Of a stretch of DNA of 64,000 bases, positions 42,000 to 51,857 are shown one piece after another (positions within the stretch are counted from its first letter, which is position 1; every line of letters begins with the position of its first letter). The stretch spans positions 2,976,001 to 3,040,000 of the forward strand of contig NZ_JACCFH010000001.1 of assembly GCF_013410775.1 (NCBI RefSeq), read 5' to 3'. A program made the position numbers and the translations under genes. The DNA comes from Sphaerotilus montanus. Its GTDB lineage: Bacteria; Pseudomonadota; Gammaproteobacteria; Burkholderiales; Burkholderiaceae_C. The notes below the pieces were generated by a model, which saw nothing but the letters and a program-made list of their open reading frames with translations, searched no databases and had not been told where the DNA came from.

Positions 42000-42359
42000 T
42001 CAGGCCGTCTTGGCGGCCGCGGCAAACTCGTCGAACGCCGCCACGGCCGCCGCCGCGTACATCAGCGACGGTCCACCGCCCATGTAGGTCGCCACGCCCA
42101 GCGTCTCGTCAAGTTCTTGGCGGGTGGCGCCGAGCTTGACCAGCGCCTGCGTGTGGAAACCGATGCAGGGGTCACAGCGCACGGCCACGCTCAGTGCCAG
42201 TGCGATCAACTCCTTCGTCTTCTTGTCGAGCACGCCGTCGGCGGTGGCGGCGCGGCCGAGGTCGCTGAACGCCTTCATGACGTCCGGGGTGCTGGTGCGC
42301 AGGGTGCCGAGCTGGCGGGAAACGGTCTGCGTCAGGTCGCGGTAGCTGGTGGTGGCCAT
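42000..42359 (-). CDS. carboxymuconolactone decarboxylase/AhpD-like protein
   Basis: The 119-residue helical protein has the AhpD-type redox pair CDPCIGFHTQALVKLGA with the proximal histidine. Related proteins act as alkyl hydroperoxidases or gamma-carboxymuconolactone decarboxylases. The CxxC/His pattern and proximity to ahpCF favour a peroxidase-like role. It is divergent from the siderophore receptor and shares the promoter gap holding the Fur box. Confidence 0.88.
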   Translation of the reverse strand: MATTSYRDLTQTVSRQLGTLRTSTPDVMKAFSDLGRAATADGVLDKKTKELIALALSVAVRCDPCIGFHTQALVKLGATRQELDETLGVATYMGGGPSLMYAAAAVAAFDEFAAAAKTA

Positions 42360-42505
42360 GGTCGAGGTTCTTTCTGGTGCGGGGGCAGCGGCAAGAGATG
42401 GAGTCGATTGAGCCGTGGAGCTTCCTGGTGCAGGTTGCTATACATCAAGGGGTATCTGATGTTGCATGTCCACGACGAAATCAAGCCCTTGTTTTGCAAT
42501 GTTAA

Positions 42506-42520
42506 TGAGAATGAATATCA
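42506..42520 (+). promoter_or_regulatory. Fur box upstream of siderophore receptor
   Basis: TGAGAATGAATATCA matches the Fur 7-1-7 model at 12 of 14 positions; it lies about 80 bases upstream of the receptor start. Confidence 0.8.
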
Positions 42521-42600
42521 TTTAAAAACAGTGCCCCCAGCAGACGCCAGGAACCGCACCCCCCTTGAGTCCACCTCCGAACTTCCTGGATCCGTCTGCC

Positions 42601-44949
42601 ATGTCCCGCTGCTCCACTCCGTCTGTCTCGTCTTCTGCGCCGCAAGGACGCCGCCTGCTCGCCACGGCCTTGCCCCTGGGCGCACTCGCCGCCGGCTTCG
42701 GCATGGCCGGTCTTGCCCACGCCCAGACCGCCATGCCTGCAGCCCCGGAGCCCGTGGCCGAGGTCTCGACGCTGCGCAAGATCACCGTCAAGGGCAAGAA
42801 GGAGGCCGAGGACGGCGGCAAGACCAGCGTGCGCGCCGTGACCACCACGATCGGCAAGGGCACGCAGGAGCTGCGTGACGTGGCGCAGTCGGTCACCGTG
42901 GTCACCGAGAAGCTGATCGACGACCGCAACCTCGACACCATGAAGGACGTGCTCAAGAACACGGCCGGCATCAGCTTCCTGGCCGCCGAGGGCGGTGAAG
43001 AAGACATCCGCCTGCGCGGTCTGCCGCTGCAGTCGACCGGCGACGTCTTCATCGACGGCATGCGCGACCCGGCGTTCTACGACCGCGACACCTTCTTCCT
43101 CGACCGCGTCGAGGTGCTGCGCGGCTCGGCGTCGATGCTGTTCGGGCGCGGCTCCACTGGCGGCGCGGTCAACCAGGTCACGAAGGCGCCCCGCCTGATC
43201 AACGAACACCAGATCGATGTGACCGTGGGCAACCACGGCTACCAGCGCGTCGTCGGGGACTTCAACCTCCGCACCGGCGAGAGTTCGGCGCTGCGCCTGG
43301 GCGTGATGAACACCACGGCCGACAACAACGGCGCGGGGTCGTCGATCGACAAGACGGGTCTGGCGGGCACCTACCGCTGGGGCATGGGCGAGCGCGACGA
43401 GTTCTCGCTGTCCATCTCCCACCTCGACAACGACAACGGCATGAACTACGGCATGCCGTGGATCCGCCCGACCGCGACCTCGGGCGTGGCCGAGACGACG
43501 CTGCTGCCGCTGGACCCGAGCGCCTACTACGGCATGGCCAGCGACAAGAACCGCGGCGAAGCGACGATGGCGGGCTTCGGCCATGTCCACCGCTTCTCGG
43601 CGACATCGACGCTGACGACCAAGGTGCGGCTGGGCGAGTTCGACCGCGACCAGCGCGCGTCGACCGTGCGTCTGTGCACCCGGACGGTCAATGCCACCAC
43701 CGGTGTCGTCACCAACCCGCAATGCCCGACGTCGAACTCGCTGGCGAACTTCGGTGACGCGACCATCTTCACCCGCGGCACGCAGCTCAAGATCCAGAAC
43801 GTGCGCAACCTGTATGCGCAGACCGACTACGCCGGCCGCTTTGACGCACTGGGCGTGAAGCACGAGGTCATGGCCGGGGCCGACGTGGCGGTGGAGCAGA
43901 AGAAGGTCTACGCGCAGCTCACCGCGGCGCAGGGGGGTGTCGTGCCCGCCAAGGCAACGACGACGGTCGGCACCCCGAACGATGGCGTCGGGATCGACGA
44001 GAGCGTGCGCAGCCTGCGCCTGGCCAACGAATACGTTTCGCGCGGCCTGGGTTTCTATGCGCAGGATCTGGTGCAGATCGCGCCGATGTGGAAGGTGCTG
44101 GCCGGCACGCGCTACGACCGGCTGGTCGGTGAATACGACACCCACGCGATCCCGACGGCTGCAGTCAGCCCGGTCACCACGACCAGTTACCGCATGGAGA
44201 TCTCCGAGTGGAGTCACCGCACGGGCGTGATCTTCCAGCCGTCGGACCGGCTGTCGTTCCACGTCTCCGGCGCGACCTCGTTCAACACCTCGGGTGATGC
44301 CTATTCGCTGAGTGCGCAGAACGTCAACACCCCGCCGGAGAAGGCGATCAACCTGGAGTTCGGCGGCAACCTCGCCTCCGAAGACGGCAAGTTCAACGCC
44401 CGTTTCGCCGTGTTCCGCTCCACCAAGCTCAACGAGCGCAACACCGACCCGGACGTCAACCTCGTCACCCTGTCCGGCAAGCGCCATGTGGCGGGGGTCG
44501 AGCTGGACCTGGCCGGGCGCTTGACGTCGGCGTGGGAGGTGTTCGGCTCGTACATGTGGCTGCCGTCGGCGAAGATCGACGTGGCCGTGCCGTGTACCGC
44601 CAGCGCCACCGTCACCTGCGTGCAGACCGAGGCCCAGGGTTCGCGCCCGTCGCTGACGCCGCGCCACAGCGGCACGGTCTGGACCACCTACCAGCTCACG
44701 CCCAAGCTGCGGATCGGCGGTGGCCTCAACGCCCGCAGCAGCATGTCCCCGAACCGCAACCCTGGCTGGGCCGCGCCGAAGTACATCACCGGCGACGTGA
44801 TGGCCGAGTACGCGGTCAGCGAGGACTTCACCCTCAAGGCCAACGTGTCCAACGTGACCAACAAGCTGTACGCCGAGTCGCTCTACACCGGCCACTACGT
44901 GCCGGGCGCCGGGCGGCTGGTGCAGGTCACCGGCTCGCTGAAGTTCTGA
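42601..44949 (+). CDS. TonB-dependent siderophore receptor (Fiu/catecholate-like)
   Basis: The 782-residue outer-membrane receptor has a signal peptide ([18 protein letters not shown]), a plug domain ([18 protein letters not shown] through [10 protein letters not shown] and [16 protein letters not shown]) and a 22-strand barrel ending [12 protein letters not shown], with a C-terminal Phe. Adjacent piuC strongly suggests a PiuA/Fiu-type catecholate or monocatechol receptor. The ATG at 42601 is preferred over an upstream TTG. The gene starts a Fur-controlled operon with piuC, tonB, exbB and exbD. Confidence 0.92.
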   Translation: MSRCSTPSVSSSAPQGRRLLATALPLGALAAGFGMAGLAHAQTAMPAAPEPVAEVSTLRKITVKGKKEAEDGGKTSVRAVTTTIGKGTQELRDVAQSVTVVTEKLIDDRNLDTMKDVLKNTAGISFLAAEGGEEDIRLRGLPLQSTGDVFIDGMRDPAFYDRDTFFLDRVEVLRGSASMLFGRGSTGGAVNQVTKAPRLINEHQIDVTVGNHGYQRVVGDFNLRTGESSALRLGVMNTTADNNGAGSSIDKTGLAGTYRWGMGERDEFSLSISHLDNDNGMNYGMPWIRPTATSGVAETTLLPLDPSAYYGMASDKNRGEATMAGFGHVHRFSATSTLTTKVRLGEFDRDQRASTVRLCTRTVNATTGVVTNPQCPTSNSLANFGDATIFTRGTQLKIQNVRNLYAQTDYAGRFDALGVKHEVMAGADVAVEQKKVYAQLTAAQGGVVPAKATTTVGTPNDGVGIDESVRSLRLANEYVSRGLGFYAQDLVQIAPMWKVLAGTRYDRLVGEYDTHAIPTAAVSPVTTTSYRMEISEWSHRTGVIFQPSDRLSFHVSGATSFNTSGDAYSLSAQNVNTPPEKAINLEFGGNLASEDGKFNARFAVFRSTKLNERNTDPDVNLVTLSGKRHVAGVELDLAGRLTSAWEVFGSYMWLPSAKIDVAVPCTASATVTCVQTEAQGSRPSLTPRHSGTVWTTYQLTPKLRIGGGLNARSSMSPNRNPGWAAPKYITGDVMAEYAVSEDFTLKANVSNVTNKLYAESLYTGHYVPGAGRLVQVTGSLKF

Positions 44950-44965
44950 CCCGGGGCACACCGCG

Positions 44966-45652
44966 ATGCTGATCCGCATTCCTGGCGTGTTCGACGCCGA
45001 CGCCCTGGCCCGCGCCCGTGCGCTGCTGGAGGATGCGCCGTGGACCGACGGCGCGACCACCGCGGGCACCCAGGCCCTGCAGGTCAAGCACAACCAGCAA
45101 CTGCCCGTCACCTGCGCCCCCGCGCAGGCGCTGCAGTCGATGGTGCTCGGGGCGCTGGAGCGGCACCCGGTGTTCTTCTCGGCGGCGCTGCCCAAGCGGG
45201 TGTTCCCGCCGATGTTCAACCGCTACGGCGGCGCGGCCAACACCTACGGTGCCCACGTGGACAACGCCATCCGCTACACGCCCGGCCGCGGCGAGCGGGT
45301 GCGCACCGACCTGAGCGCCACGCTGTTCCTGGCCGACCCGTCGGACTACGACGGCGGTGAACTTGTGATCGACGACACCTATGGCGAGCAGCGGGTGAAG
45401 CTGGCCGCTGGCGACCTGGTGCTCTACCCGGGCACCAGCGTGCACCGGGTCGAGCCGGTCACGCGCGGTGTCCGGGTGGCGAGCTTCTTCTGGATCGAGA
45501 GCCTGGTGCGCAGCGACGAGCAGCGCCGCCTGCTGCACGACATGGACCGCTTCCTCGTCCACCTGCGCAGCACGGTAGGCGAGACCGACCCCGGCGTCGT
45601 CGGCTTGACCGGGACGTACCACAACCTGCTGCGCCAGTGGGCGGACACCTGA
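44966..45652 (+). CDS. piuC: Fe(2+)-dependent 2-oxoglutarate dioxygenase, PiuC/PKHD type
   Basis: The 228-residue enzyme has the PKHD-type double-stranded helix: H and D of [10 protein letters not shown], the distal H in [13 protein letters not shown] with the 2-oxoglutarate arginine, and the family block [11 protein letters not shown]. PiuC/YbiX proteins are encoded with catecholate receptors and are thought to modify a siderophore or its receptor. It starts 17 bases after the receptor stop. Confidence 0.93.
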   Translation: MLIRIPGVFDADALARARALLEDAPWTDGATTAGTQALQVKHNQQLPVTCAPAQALQSMVLGALERHPVFFSAALPKRVFPPMFNRYGGAANTYGAHVDNAIRYTPGRGERVRTDLSATLFLADPSDYDGGELVIDDTYGEQRVKLAAGDLVLYPGTSVHRVEPVTRGVRVASFFWIESLVRSDEQRRLLHDMDRFLVHLRSTVGETDPGVVGLTGTYHNLLRQWADT

Positions 45653-45663
45653 GCCTCATCCCG

Positions 45664-46401
45664 ATGGACACGACCTTGCATTCCGCTGTTTCTCCCGACG
45701 CGCTCGGCCCCGGTGCCAAGCGGGTGCTGCTCGGCACCATGCTGGGCGCGCACCTGCTGGCGGGCTGGGCGCTGCTGCAGGTGCCCGCCGTGCGGGAGGC
45801 AGCGGCCGAGGTGGCGCCGATGATGGTCGACCTGATCGCCCCGACGCCCCAGGCCCCGCCGCCGCCGCCACCTGTGCCGAAGGTGCAACCGAAGTTGCCA
45901 CCCCCGCCACCAACGCCCGTCATCGCGGCCACACCGCCCCCGTTGCCATCGCCCGTTCCGGCCTTCACCGCGCCGCCACCACCGCCCGAGCCGCCGCCTG
46001 CGCGCCCGCCGGAAGCCCCGCCCACGCCGCCTGCGCCACCAGCGCCGCCGGTTCCTCCTGCACCGCCCGCACCAACCGCGCCCCCGGTGCCGCCCGCACC
46101 CGCACCGGCCGCCCCGCGCCAGGTCGTGCTGACCGACAGCGACTGGGTGCGGTTGCCCGAGGTCGAGTACCCGCTCGCCTCGCGCCGGTTGAAGGAGGAG
46201 GGCACCGTCGTCGTGCGGGCGCTGATCGACACCCGTGGCGTGCCGAAGCAGGCCGTGCTGCAGCGTTCGTCCGGCCACACCCGGCTGGACCAGCAGGCGC
46301 TGCGCGCGGCGATGACCGCCCGCGTCAAGCCGCGCACTGAAAACGGGGTGCCGTTCGAGTTCTGGATCGCGATGCCGCTGGCATTCGAGCTGGAAGACTG
46401 A
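45664..46401 (+). CDS. tonB: energy transducer TonB
   Basis: The 245-residue protein has a single N-terminal membrane helix with the functional histidine (LGTMLGAHLLAGWALL), a very long proline-rich periplasmic spacer (roughly residues 60-155), and a C-terminal TonB domain (RLPEVEYPLASRRLKEEGTV, then LDQQALRAAMTARVKP). It couples the ExbBD proton motor to the outer-membrane receptor. The start at 45664 overlaps no other gene. Confidence 0.93.
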   Translation: MDTTLHSAVSPDALGPGAKRVLLGTMLGAHLLAGWALLQVPAVREAAAEVAPMMVDLIAPTPQAPPPPPPVPKVQPKLPPPPPTPVIAATPPPLPSPVPAFTAPPPPPEPPPARPPEAPPTPPAPPAPPVPPAPPAPTAPPVPPAPAPAAPRQVVLTDSDWVRLPEVEYPLASRRLKEEGTVVVRALIDTRGVPKQAVLQRSSGHTRLDQQALRAAMTARVKPRTENGVPFEFWIAMPLAFELED

Positions 46402-46435
46402 TTTCACCGATTCCCGAGATTCACAGGAGAACCCC

Positions 46436-47164
46436 ATGGGCTTTGGCCATTTCATTACCCAGTCCGACGCGGTCGGCAAGACGCTGCTGGCGATCCTCGT
46501 GCTGATGTCGGTCGCCTCGTGGGCGCTGATCGCCATCAAGGGCGTGACACAGGTGCTGCGCCGACGCCGCAGCGACCAGTTCCTGACCTTCTTCTGGAAC
46601 GCCCGCTCGCTCGACGAGGTCGATGCCGAGATCCGCGTCCATGGCGCCACCGATCCTTTCGGGCACCTCGCGGCCCACGCCATCCACGCCCAGGCGCACC
46701 ACGCCCGGTACGGTGCCGCCAAGCTGCAGGAGGCCGGCACGTCGCAGGAGTTCGTCACCCGCACCATCAAGAAGGTGCTCGACGAGGAGACCACCCGGCT
46801 GGAGAACGGCCTGACCACGCTCGCCACCATCGGATCGACCGCCCCGTTCGTCGGCCTGTTCGGCACGGTCTGGGGCGTCTACCACGCGCTGCTGGCCATC
46901 GGCATGAGCGGGGCGGGCACGCTGGACAAGGTGGCCGGCCCGGTCGGCGAGGCGCTGATCATGACGGGCATCGGACTGGCGGTGGCGATTCCGGCGGTGG
47001 TCGCCTACAACACGATCCACCGCAGCAACCGCGTGCTCAACGCCCGGCTCGACGCTTTCGCGTTCGAACTGCTGACCTTCCTGTCCACCGGCTCGACGCT
47101 GCGCCCGTCATCGACCCTGAGCGTGGTCCCGGCGGCCACATCCACCACCACCGTCGCCGCCTGA
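46436..47164 (+). CDS. exbB: ExbB (MotA/TolQ/ExbB proton channel)
   Basis: The 242-residue inner-membrane protein has three helices: one near the N-terminus (TLLAILVLMSVASWALIAI) and a pair in the C-terminal half (IGSTAPFVGLFGTVWGVYHA and ALIMTGIGLAVAIPAVVAYN), the conserved ExbB core. With ExbD it forms the motor that energises TonB. An AGGAG site precedes the ATG. Confidence 0.95.
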   Translation: MGFGHFITQSDAVGKTLLAILVLMSVASWALIAIKGVTQVLRRRRSDQFLTFFWNARSLDEVDAEIRVHGATDPFGHLAAHAIHAQAHHARYGAAKLQEAGTSQEFVTRTIKKVLDEETTRLENGLTTLATIGSTAPFVGLFGTVWGVYHALLAIGMSGAGTLDKVAGPVGEALIMTGIGLAVAIPAVVAYNTIHRSNRVLNARLDAFAFELLTFLSTGSTLRPSSTLSVVPAATSTTTVAA

Positions 47165-47177
47165 AGGAGCCCCTCCC

Positions 47178-47597
47178 ATGGCCTTCGCCAGTTTCGACCG
47201 CCAGCAGTCCGGCGCCCCGGTGTCCGAGATCAACATGGTGCCGCTCATCGATGTGCTGCTGGTGCTGCTGGTCATCTTCATCGTCACGGCGCCGCTGCTG
47301 ACCCATTCCGTCCAGCTGGAGCTGCCGCAGGCGAGCAGCCAGGTGAACCCGCCCGTGCCGGTGAAGATCGAGTTCGCGATCGACGCCGAGGGCCAGCGCT
47401 ACTGGAACGGCGAGCGCGTCACCCGCGAAGAGGCGGCTACGCGCTTCCTCGCCGAGGGGAGTCAGCCGGTGCAGCCCGAGATCCACCTGCGCGCCGACCA
47501 GGCCGTGGCGTATCGCCACGTGGCGCAGACGCTGGCCGACGCCTCGAAGGCCGGGCTCACCAAGGTCGGCTTCGTGAGCCAGCCCGAGGCGCCATGA
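47178..47597 (+). CDS. exbD: ExbD (biopolymer transport protein)
   Basis: The 139-residue protein has the single helix with the proton-carrying aspartate (EINMVPLIDVLLVLLVIFIV) followed by the periplasmic domain. An AAGGAG site precedes the ATG. It ends in a four-base overlap (ATGA) with the hydroxy-acid oxidase gene. Confidence 0.95.
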   Translation: MAFASFDRQQSGAPVSEINMVPLIDVLLVLLVIFIVTAPLLTHSVQLELPQASSQVNPPVPVKIEFAIDAEGQRYWNGERVTREEAATRFLAEGSQPVQPEIHLRADQAVAYRHVAQTLADASKAGLTKVGFVSQPEAP

Positions 47598-48676
47598 ACC
47601 CCGCCAGCCCGCCCGCTGCGCCGGTCTGTCTGGCCGACTACGCCGCGCTCGCCCGCGACCGGCTGGACGACAACGCCCGCGCCTACTTCGAGGGCGGCGC
47701 GGCGGACGAGCTGACGCTGGCCGCCAATGTGCAGGCGTGGCGCGAGATTCCCTTGTCGGCGCGGGTGCTGCGGCCGATGGCGGGCGCGCACACGCGGGTC
47801 ACGCTGTTCGGCCGCACGCTGGCGCACCCGATCCTGCTGGCGCCGGTCGCCTACCAGCGGCTGGCGCACCCGGATGGCGAACTGGCCACCGCGCAGGCCG
47901 CCGCGGCGCTGCAGGCTGGCATGGTGCTGAGCACGCAGTCGTCCGTGCCAGTCGAGGACGTCGCCCGCATCGTCTGCACCGACCCGGACGCCGGCCCGCT
48001 GTGGTTCCAGCTCTACCTCCAGCACGACCGTGGCTTCACGCTCGATCTGGTGCGGCGCGCCGAGGCGGCCGGCTGCTCGGCGCTGGTGTTGACGGTCGAT
48101 GCACCCGTGCAGGGCGCCCGTGACCGCGAGCGGCGCGCGGGCTTCCGGCTGCCGCCGGGCGTGCGGGCGGTGCATCTCGACGGTCTGCCCCCGCGCCCGG
48201 CGCGGACGCTGGCGGCGGGGCAGAGCGCGCTGTTCGACGGCCTGCTCGCCGACACGCCCACCTGGGACGATGTCGCCTGGCTGCGCGCGCAGACCCGGCT
48301 GCCGCTGCTGCTCAAGGGCGTGACGCATCCCGAGGACGCGCGGCTGGCGCTGTCGGTCGGCGCGGACGGGCTGGTCGTCTCCAACCACGGCGGGCGCACG
48401 CTGGACACGCTGCCCGCCACCGCCACGCTGCTGCCGCCCATCGCCGACGCGGTGGGCGCGGAGCTGCCGCTGCTGGTCGATGGCGGCATCCGGCGCGGGA
48501 CCGATGTGCTGAAGGCGCTGGCGCTGGGCGCACGGGCGGTGCTGATCGGGCGGCCGGTCGTGCAGGCGCTGGCGGTGAACGGCGCGCACGGCGTGGCCCA
48601 CGTGCTGCGGCTGCTGCGCGACGAGCTGGAGATCGCGATGGCGCTGACCGGGCGCATCACATTAAACAAACGGTAG
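47594..48676 (+). CDS. FMN-dependent alpha-hydroxy-acid oxidase/dehydrogenase
   Basis: The 360-residue TIM-barrel enzyme belongs to the lactate/glycolate oxidase family. The catalytic His-Arg pair is in VVSNHGGRTLDTLP; the FMN phosphate loop includes LLVDGGIRRGTDVLKALALG and ARAVLIGRPVV. The first conserved block, FEGGAADELTL, replaces the more usual GGAxDE spacing. It oxidises a 2-hydroxy acid, giving hydrogen peroxide if an oxidase. The start overlaps exbD by ATGA, so it is part of the iron operon, which is unusual. Its substrate is unknown. Confidence 0.87.
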   Translation: MNPASPPAAPVCLADYAALARDRLDDNARAYFEGGAADELTLAANVQAWREIPLSARVLRPMAGAHTRVTLFGRTLAHPILLAPVAYQRLAHPDGELATAQAAAALQAGMVLSTQSSVPVEDVARIVCTDPDAGPLWFQLYLQHDRGFTLDLVRRAEAAGCSALVLTVDAPVQGARDRERRAGFRLPPGVRAVHLDGLPPRPARTLAAGQSALFDGLLADTPTWDDVAWLRAQTRLPLLLKGVTHPEDARLALSVGADGLVVSNHGGRTLDTLPATATLLPPIADAVGAELPLLVDGGIRRGTDVLKALALGARAVLIGRPVVQALAVNGAHGVAHVLRLLRDELEIAMALTGRITLNKR

Positions 48677-48772
48677 ACAGAATGTCTCTGACTTGACACG
48701 GGGCAAGCTGAATGCCATCGGGCTGGCTATAGTGATCGTCCATTCGACGCACGATCACGATTGCCGCTCCCG

Positions 48773-49435
48773 ATGAAGGCCCTGCTTGTCGACGACCACG
48801 CGCTGTTCCGGTCCGGACTGATGCTGCTGCTGGCTGCCCGTTTTCCGGAGGTGACCATGTGCGAGGCGGATGGCCTGACTGCCGCGCTGGCGCATCTGTC
48901 GGCCCAGCCCGACATCGAACTGGTCCTGCTCGACCTCGGCCTGCGCGACAGCCAGGGCCTGCCGACCCTGCGCCAGTTGCGCGCGGTGTCGGACGAGCTG
49001 ACCATCGTGGTGCTCTCCGCCAGCGACGATGTCGAGACCATGATCGCCGCGCTCAACGAGGGCGCCGCCGGCTTCATTCCCAAGACGACCCGCGGCCAGG
49101 CGGTCGAGCAGGCCCTGCGCGTGGTCCTGGGTGGCGGCATCTACCTGCCGCCCGCGGTCTACCGGGCCGTGGCACCCTTGCCCGAACTGACGCAGTCTGA
49201 CGAGGACCGCTCCGAGGAAGCCATCGACCGCCTGGGGCTCTCGCCGCGACAGGTCGACGTGCTGCGCCTGCTGACGGCGGGGCAGTCCAACAAGGTGATC
49301 TGCCGCGAGCTGGACCTGGCCGAGTCCACCATCAAGACCCACCTGCTCGGCCTGTTCCGCAAGCTCGGCGTGGGTTCGCGCACCGAGGCCGTGGTGGCGG
49401 CGGCGCGGATCGGTCTGAAGTTCCCGAACGCCTGA
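48773..49435 (+). CDS. NarL/FixJ-family response regulator (orphan)
   Basis: The 220-residue protein has a receiver with D7-D8, phospho-acceptor D54 (LVLLDLGL), VVLSASD and FIPKTTR, then a LuxR-type DNA-binding domain (LSPRQVDVLRLLTAGQSNKV). No kinase is adjacent. It resembles the regulator at 15236 in design and length. The ATG at 48773 matches the usual receiver beginning; a TTG lies four codons upstream. It is convergent with fdhD, so control of that operon is not implied. Confidence 0.88.
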   Translation: MKALLVDDHALFRSGLMLLLAARFPEVTMCEADGLTAALAHLSAQPDIELVLLDLGLRDSQGLPTLRQLRAVSDELTIVVLSASDDVETMIAALNEGAAGFIPKTTRGQAVEQALRVVLGGGIYLPPAVYRAVAPLPELTQSDEDRSEEAIDRLGLSPRQVDVLRLLTAGQSNKVICRELDLAESTIKTHLLGLFRKLGVGSRTEAVVAAARIGLKFPNA

Positions 49436-49447
49436 CCGGCCGGGGCG

Positions 49448-50332
49448 TCAGCCCGCCACGACGCGCACGGCGGCCCGGTGCACCTCGGGCTCCGAGTCGA
49501 AGCGGTCGAACCCGGTGTAGCAGAGGAAATGCCGGTTTGCCGCCCGGCCGAACAGCGCCATGCCGAGCCGGGTCGCGAGGTCATGCCCCATCTGCGTGAC
49601 ACCATTGCGCGAGACGACGATCGGCACGCCCATGTGCGCAGCCTTCATCACCATCTCGCTGGTGAGCCGGCCGGTGGTGTAGAAGGTCTTGTCGCCGCCG
49701 TCCACGCCGTGCAGCCACATCCAGCCGGCGATGGTGTCGATCGCGTTGTGGCGGCCGACGTCCTCGATGAACATCAGCAGTTGCGTGCCCTGGAACAGCG
49801 CGCAGCCGTGGACCGAGCCGGCCTTGCGGTGGATGCTGTCCTGCTGGCGCATCACGTCGAGCAGGCCGTTGAGCGTGCCCTGGCGGATGCGCGCCGCGCG
49901 GGCGTCGGGCAGGCGGATGGCGTCGACCTGCTCCATCACGTCACCGAAGACGGTGCCCTGGCCGCAGCCGGTGGTGACGACGCGCCGGCCAGTGCGGGTG
50001 TCGAGGTCCGGAATGCCCGAGCGGGTGTAGACCGCTGCGGCGCCCACGTCCCAGTCCACCGTGATCGAGGCGATGTCGGCCAGATCCTGCACCAGACGCT
50101 GGTTGCGCAGCCAGCCCAGCACGAGCAGTTCCGGACTCGCGCCCAGCGTCATCAGCGTGACCACCTCGCGCTTGTCCACGAAGATGGTCAGCGGGCGCTC
50201 GGCGGGGATGGAGATCGTGCGGCGCTCGCCGTACTCGTCCATCACCTCGATCTCGCGCAGCAGCGTGTCGCGTGCCGCGGTCATGCGGGGCACGTCGGGG
50301 AGCCGGTCGAGCGAAGGCGCTGCGTGGGCCAT
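49448..50332 (-). CDS. fdhD: formate dehydrogenase accessory sulfurtransferase FdhD
   Basis: The 294-residue protein transfers sulfur from IscS to the molybdenum cofactor of formate dehydrogenase. The essential first cysteine is present in VVTTGCGQGTVFGD, but the second cysteine of the CxxC seen in E. coli is replaced (CGQG). Other family blocks are VHGCALFQG, IEDVGRHNAIDTIAGWM and TTGRLTSEMVMKAA. It is the last gene of the fdh operon. Confidence 0.94.
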   Translation of the reverse strand: MAHAAPSLDRLPDVPRMTAARDTLLREIEVMDEYGERRTISIPAERPLTIFVDKREVVTLMTLGASPELLVLGWLRNQRLVQDLADIASITVDWDVGAAAVYTRSGIPDLDTRTGRRVVTTGCGQGTVFGDVMEQVDAIRLPDARAARIRQGTLNGLLDVMRQQDSIHRKAGSVHGCALFQGTQLLMFIEDVGRHNAIDTIAGWMWLHGVDGGDKTFYTTGRLTSEMVMKAAHMGVPIVVSRNGVTQMGHDLATRLGMALFGRAANRHFLCYTGFDRFDSEPEVHRAAVRVVAG

Positions 50333-50343
50333 GGCGTCGGTCC

Positions 50344-50697
50344 TCAGCCCTTGGAGGCCGCGGCGGGTGGTGCGGAGGTGGCTGCCGCCGGAGCGGACGC
50401 AGCACCGGGCGGCGTGTAGACGAAGGCGCCCGGGTCCGCACAGGCGGGGGTCTCGGCGGCGGGCCTGACGTCCTTGCCGGCCGCCTTGGCCTTGGCGTGG
50501 TAGTCGGCCGCCACCTTGTCCATCGACAGGCAGAGCTTGTAGGCGTCGACCTTGCCGGCGTGGGCGGTCTTGGCAGCGGCTTCGGCGGCCTTGGCCTTGG
50601 CTTCGTCGCTCGGCGCGGGCAGCTTGGCGACGGCGGCGCCGACGAGCGCGGCCAGCAGCAAGGCGAACGTGGTGGTGCGGGGAGGGGTGCGCTTCAT
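50344..50697 (-). CDS. small exported Ala/Lys-rich protein of the fdh operon
   Basis: The 117-residue protein has a signal peptide (TTFALLLAALVGAAVA), an Ala/Lys-rich helical stretch, and two cysteines in KLCLSMDK and ETPACADPG that could form a disulfide, then a Pro/Ala tail. It overlaps the cytochrome b gene by ATGA and precedes fdhD. I do not recognise the family; the position suggests a periplasmic accessory of formate dehydrogenase. Confidence 0.75.
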   Translation of the reverse strand: MKRTPPRTTTFALLLAALVGAAVAKLPAPSDEAKAKAAEAAAKTAHAGKVDAYKLCLSMDKVAADYHAKAKAAGKDVRPAAETPACADPGAFVYTPPGAASAPAAATSAPPAAASKG

Positions 50698-51848
50698 GCG
50701 GGTCGACTCGCGTGGGGTTGGGGCGCCACCGACGAGGCGACCGGGGTGGAACGCTGGGCGGGGATCTTGCCGGCCTTCACGTCGTCGTACCAGAGTTCGT
50801 GGTGTTCCTTGGCCCAGCCTTCGTCGACGTAGCCGGTGCGCATCGCCGAGTAGGCGCCCTTCATGCCGAGGGTGCCCATGTAGATGTGGCCCGTCAGGAT
50901 GGCCATCATCACCACGGCCGCAGTGGCATGCACCATGTGCGCGATCTGCATCTCGCCGCGCAGCGCGCCGAAGCCGGGCACCAGCTGGTCCAGCACCAGC
51001 CCGGAGGCGGCGATGACCAGGCCCGGAATCGTCACGCCCCACCAGAACATGCCCTTTTCCCCGGCGTTGAAGCGGTGTGACGGGATCTGCTGGTCGCTGA
51101 ACATGCCCCCCGCTTTCGACAGCCAGACGAAATCCGCCTTGCTCGCGATGTTGTCCTTCACGAAGATCAGGATCACCACCGTCAGCGACACCGCGAACAG
51201 CGGCCCGGCGAAGTTGTGGGCGTTCTTCAGCACGTAGGTGAGCCAGCCGAACAGCGTGTGGCCCAGCACTGGCAGCAGGAAGAACTTGCCGAACGCCATC
51301 ACGATGCCCGAGAGCGCCAGCACGACGAACGCCGCGGCGTTGGTCCAGTGTGCGGCGCGCTCCAGCGGCGTGAAGCGCTCGATCATGCGGCCGGTGTCGG
51401 GCTCGTGGCCGCCCAGCGCGCCCTTGCGCCAGTAGAACAGCCCGATCGCCAGCGCGACGATCAGCAGCAGCGAGCCGCCATACGGAAGGATCCACTGGTT
51501 GCGCACCTGCCGCCACGCCTCGCCAGCCGTGGTCATGCGGGCGCCGGGGTACTGCACGAGCGGCTGGATCAGCACACCCTTCTCGGCGCCGGGCAGCGAG
51601 GTGTAGCCCGGCTGCGTGCCGGATTCGCGCGCTGCGCGCCAGACGGGGGCATTGTTGCCGGGCTGGCTGGTGCGGCGCTCGGCGGCGGTGTCGCCGGGGC
51701 GTGGCTCGGCGGGGGCGACATAGCCGGCTGGCGCGCCGGACAGCGCCGGGGCCGACGCCGCATCACCCGCTTGTGCGCCCGCCGTGCCACCGGCCAGCAG
51801 CGCAGCGGCGACCAGCAGGGCGCCGAGGGGACGGATCAGCTTGGACAT
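50694..51848 (-). CDS. formate dehydrogenase gamma subunit, cytochrome b556
   Basis: The 384-residue protein carries electrons from the periplasmic dehydrogenase to quinone. A signal/membrane segment at the start is followed by a periplasmic Ala/Pro-rich region of about 100 residues, then a membrane helix (YGGSLLLIVALAIGLFYW) and the four-helix dihaem b domain. The haem histidines lie in LERAAHWTNAAAF, VLKNAHNFAGPL and MVHATAAVVMMAILTGHIYM. It is longer than E. coli FdnI because of the N-terminal extension, a feature of beta-proteobacterial Fdh gamma subunits. Confidence 0.92.
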   Translation of the reverse strand: MSKLIRPLGALLVAAALLAGGTAGAQAGDAASAPALSGAPAGYVAPAEPRPGDTAAERRTSQPGNNAPVWRAARESGTQPGYTSLPGAEKGVLIQPLVQYPGARMTTAGEAWRQVRNQWILPYGGSLLLIVALAIGLFYWRKGALGGHEPDTGRMIERFTPLERAAHWTNAAAFVVLALSGIVMAFGKFFLLPVLGHTLFGWLTYVLKNAHNFAGPLFAVSLTVVILIFVKDNIASKADFVWLSKAGGMFSDQQIPSHRFNAGEKGMFWWGVTIPGLVIAASGLVLDQLVPGFGALRGEMQIAHMVHATAAVVMMAILTGHIYMGTLGMKGAYSAMRTGYVDEGWAKEHHELWYDDVKAGKIPAQRSTPVASSVAPQPHASRPA

Positions 51849-51857
51849 CGCTGCTCC

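Noticed and set aside
48693..48733. TTGACA and TATAGT before the second response regulator
   Set aside because: The boxes are 29 bp apart, too far for a sigma-70 promoter.
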